A DNA stretch of 64,000 nt from Acarospora socialis (taxonomy: Eukaryota > Ascomycota > Lecanoromycetes > Acarosporales > Acarosporaceae), in assembly GCA_025617375.2 (NCBI GenBank), contig JAMYGW020000010.1, forward strand, positions 186,001 to 250,000, given 5' to 3'. A program made the translations under genes and the position numbers. The notes under the pieces are model-generated. The model worked only from the letters and a program-made list of their open reading frames with translations, ran no database searches and was not told the origin of the DNA. This document shows positions 61,381 to 64,000 of the stretch, piece after piece (the first letter of the stretch is position 1; each line of letters starts with the position of its first letter).

Positions 61381-64000
61381 ATAACACAACAAATTCATCA
61401 CAAATCACCATTCTACAACACAACTGCACAAGATCTATGAATGTCATGTACTCATGTCTGAATTCAGCTACAAAAACTGCAGACATAGTTCTTCTTCAAG
61501 AACCATGGGTTGCAAGAGACAACAAAACCACTATTTCACATTCATCTTTTACTAGTTTGATACCCACATCTAATCTAGATATTAGACCTAGAACTATGGC
61601 ATTTGTGTCTAAAACTAAACAAGATTTAGTGTGTATACCAAGACCTGACTTGTCAAAAGACTCAGATTTGCAAATACTCAGTATTTCAGCAAATGGAATT
61701 TCTAGTATACTGTTACTTAACATATACAATGAAAAGTCACAGCAAATCAACAATGATCAATGGACCATAGACAGATGTTTAACAGCAATTCAACTACCAC
61801 AAAGAGCTATTATCTGTGGAGATTTTAATGCACATCATGCATGATGAAATTCATCAATAGAAAACTCTATAAGAGCTACTTCTTTGATAAACTGACTGAA
61901 AATTCACAACTGTGAGCTATTAAATACATCAGACATAAATCTATGCACATCACTCAGACAATGCAACATCAGTGATTGATTTGACATTTGCAACATCTTT
62001 ACTTTGCAATTTCACAAGAAACTGACAAGTAAAGCAAGATATGAAGTCTGAATCAGATCATGAAGTTATTCAGTTTGAATTGACTGCAAATGAGTCTGAA
62101 TGAATTGAAAGTCCACTGAGTGCATCATACAACATAGACAAAGCAGACTGGGTTAAATTTGCAGAAACACTGCAAATAAACTCAACACAAGCTGGTACTC
62201 AAATTCAAAGCTTAATGCAAACACCATCAAACCAAAATCTAAAAGAAATAGCTATTTCTCTTAGAAATTTGATAGCAAATGCAGCAGATCTGCATATACC
62301 AAAGAGAAAACTCTGCTCAAAAGCTAAAGTATGATGATCTGAATCATTATCAGTACTTAGAACTGAAATGAGTGGTTTTAGAAGATACTGAAAACATCAC
62401 AAATCACAAGAAAACTGAAATCAATTCAGAAATGCAAGAAATAGATACTTTCATGCAATTCAGAAAGCCAAACATACCTCATGAACTACTTTTCTGCAAG
62501 GTGCAGCTGGAAAAGATGTTTTTACAGCATATCATTACACTAAATCACAAAAAATAGAGAAAACACCTTCTATAAAGCATGAAAACAAAGTGGAACTCAC
62601 ATTTAAAGATAAATGTGACTTGTTTCTTGAAGCTATGTTTCCAAAATCACCTCAAACAAGTTCAGTTGAGCTAGAATGTGATAATAGTCTCACAAAATCA
62701 TGATTTTCAGTCATTTCTAAGAAAATAAAACAAGCTATTATGACTTCATCAACAAAGAAAGCACCTGGGCCAGATGAATTGTTCTTTTTGATAATTCAAC
62801 ATGCATATCAAGCTATATCTGAGTTATTTCACACTGTTTATTCAGTTTTAATAAATCAAGACTATCATTCAATATGCTGGCGTCAAGAAACTGGTGCAAT
62901 TCTAAGAAAAGAAGGCAAAGCAGACTATTCAATACCCAAAGCATATAGACCAATCACTCTACTAAATTGCTTGGGCAAAATATCTGAAAAGATAATGGCA
63001 ACAAGACTTTCCTATTGGGCTGAAACCACAGACTTGCTATATCATGAGCAAATGAGTGGTAGAAAGCAAAGATCAGCTGTGGATGCAGCTATGTGTTTAA
63101 CACATGACATTCAACAAGCAATCAACAACAACAAAGTCTTGACAGCTTTATTCTTGGATGTTAAGGGTGCATTTAACTATGTGTCTTTAAATCAACTGCT
63201 AAAAGTCATGAAAAGACTACATTTATCACAAACTGTACTAAAATGGGTGCAATGCTTTCTTACAAATAGAACAATTGCTCTAGCTTTTGATGGTGAAAAA
63301 AATCACCCACAAAGTGTCAATTCTGGAATTCCACAAGGATCACCTATATCACCAATGCTATTTTTGATCTATATGCGATTTCTATTCACAAAAATCAACA
63401 ATAAACACACTCAACTAAAGCTATCGAGCTATATTGATGATGTGGCTATTATTGTGGAAGGAAAATCAGCTGCAGACAACAGCAAAACACTAGAATCAGT
63501 CACAAAAACTGCATTTCAATGGGCTGAAGAAAATGCAGTTATATTTGATGACAGCAAGTCAGAACTCATCCATTTTCAGAAAGGAAATCAAGCTATATCA
63601 ACAGTAAAACTACCAAATAACACTGTTATACATCCTTCTAAAGTTGTACGCTGGCTAGGTGTTTGGTTTGACACTAAAATGTCTTTTAAGACACATGTGC
63701 AAAAGAAAATAGCTTCTGCAACTAGAACATTGCATTTACTGCATAGACTGATGAATTCTGAATGGGGTTTATCAACATCAGCTGGAAAACAGCTGTACAC
63801 AGCCTGCATCACATCTATAAGTGACTATAGAAGCCCAGTATGGTGAAAACAACAAAAGAATTTTGAAAAGCTGTTTCAAAAACTTCAAAATTCAGCAACT
63901 AGAAAAATTCTAGATGCATTTAGATCTTTATCATCAGCTGCTATGAAGCTAGAATCAGCTATATTATCACTCAGATATAGACTTGATCAAAAAACAGAGC
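61377..64000 (+). pseudogene. LINE ORF2 (endonuclease-RT), copy 3, hypermutated and cut by window end
   Basis: Starts with the ATG overlapping the ORF1 stop. The endonuclease part (LQEPW, GDFNAHH) is followed by many TGG-to-TGA changes between 61842 and 62720, including the TGA at 62389 shared with copies 1 and 2. The RT core from 62740 to 63846 is an open frame with KAPGPDE (G in copies 1 and 2), GIPQGSPISP and YIDD. A further TGA follows at 63844. RNase H lies beyond the window. Not functional as read. Confidence 0.9.

Larger units (their letters stand above)
58473..64000 (+). mobile_element. Tad1-like LINE, copy 3 (3' end beyond window)
   Basis: The 5' end at 58473 (AGAACCAAAAAACC) matches that of copy 1 and lies inside a Ty3 fossil. 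The leader (58473-59790) and ORF1 are clean and nearly identical to copy 1. From 61842 the sequence turns abruptly into a C-to-T mutated tract that lasts to about 63060. 63060-63820 is clean again, and from 63830 to the window end it is mutated again. A TATAAATA box lies in the leader, as in the other copies. Confidence 0.93.

Overview
The window looks like nuclear DNA of a filamentous ascomycete (Pezizomycotina). It has compact genes with introns of about 48-90 bp carrying CTGAC/CTAAC-type branch sites, fungal versions of CCA1, TRS85, CHM7, RAD18, POLD3 and a GH125 mannosidase, and a Tad1-like LINE together with Ty3 and copia elements. The class cannot be fixed from this window.

The layout is two gene islands of normal base composition set in AT-rich, repeat-derived DNA. 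1-6165: LINE copy 1, minus strand, cut by the window start. 6166-8982: decayed repeats (a LINE relic and a Ty3-like pol fossil). 8983-16011: LINE copy 2, plus strand, head to head with copy 1. 16012-22030: AT-rich DNA with a decayed 54-bp tandem array and a pair of 776-bp direct repeats. 22074-26735: gene island A, with CCA1 (minus) and TRS85 (plus) divergent. 27012-48637: a 21.6-kb AT-rich block bounded by a 28-bp inverted repeat next to TA, holding a complete but decayed Ty3 chromovirus (35630-41667) and a decayed copia element (43401-48554). 48734-56739: gene island B, with CHM7, RAD18, POLD3 and the GH125 mannosidase. 57088-58472: 3' part of a second Ty3 fossil. 58473-64000: LINE copy 3, cut by the window end.

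In island B, RAD18 and POLD3 are transcribed divergently from a 194-bp gap that holds an ACGCGT (MluI cell-cycle box) element. Both belong to DNA replication and post-replication repair. The other genes serve tRNA 3'-end maturation, membrane traffic/autophagy, nuclear-envelope ESCRT function and mannan trimming, and show no common pathway.

Three observations stand out. First, with the two retrotransposons subtracted, the 27-43 kb block holds about 60 copies of a short palindrome-like octamer, TYRTAYRA (mainly TTGTATGA, TCATACAA, TTGTACAA, TTATACAA), at quasi-regular 123-173 bp steps. The step is kept across the Ty3 insertion. Together with the flanking inverted repeats this suggests an undescribed element of about 10.4 kb. 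Second, the repeats have been hypermutated C-to-T in an unusual context, the first C of CC (CCA to TCA, TGG to TGA) plus CpG, rather than the classical CpA. Third, the three near-identical LINE copies are mosaics of clean and hypermutated tracts and share one premature TGA in ORF2.
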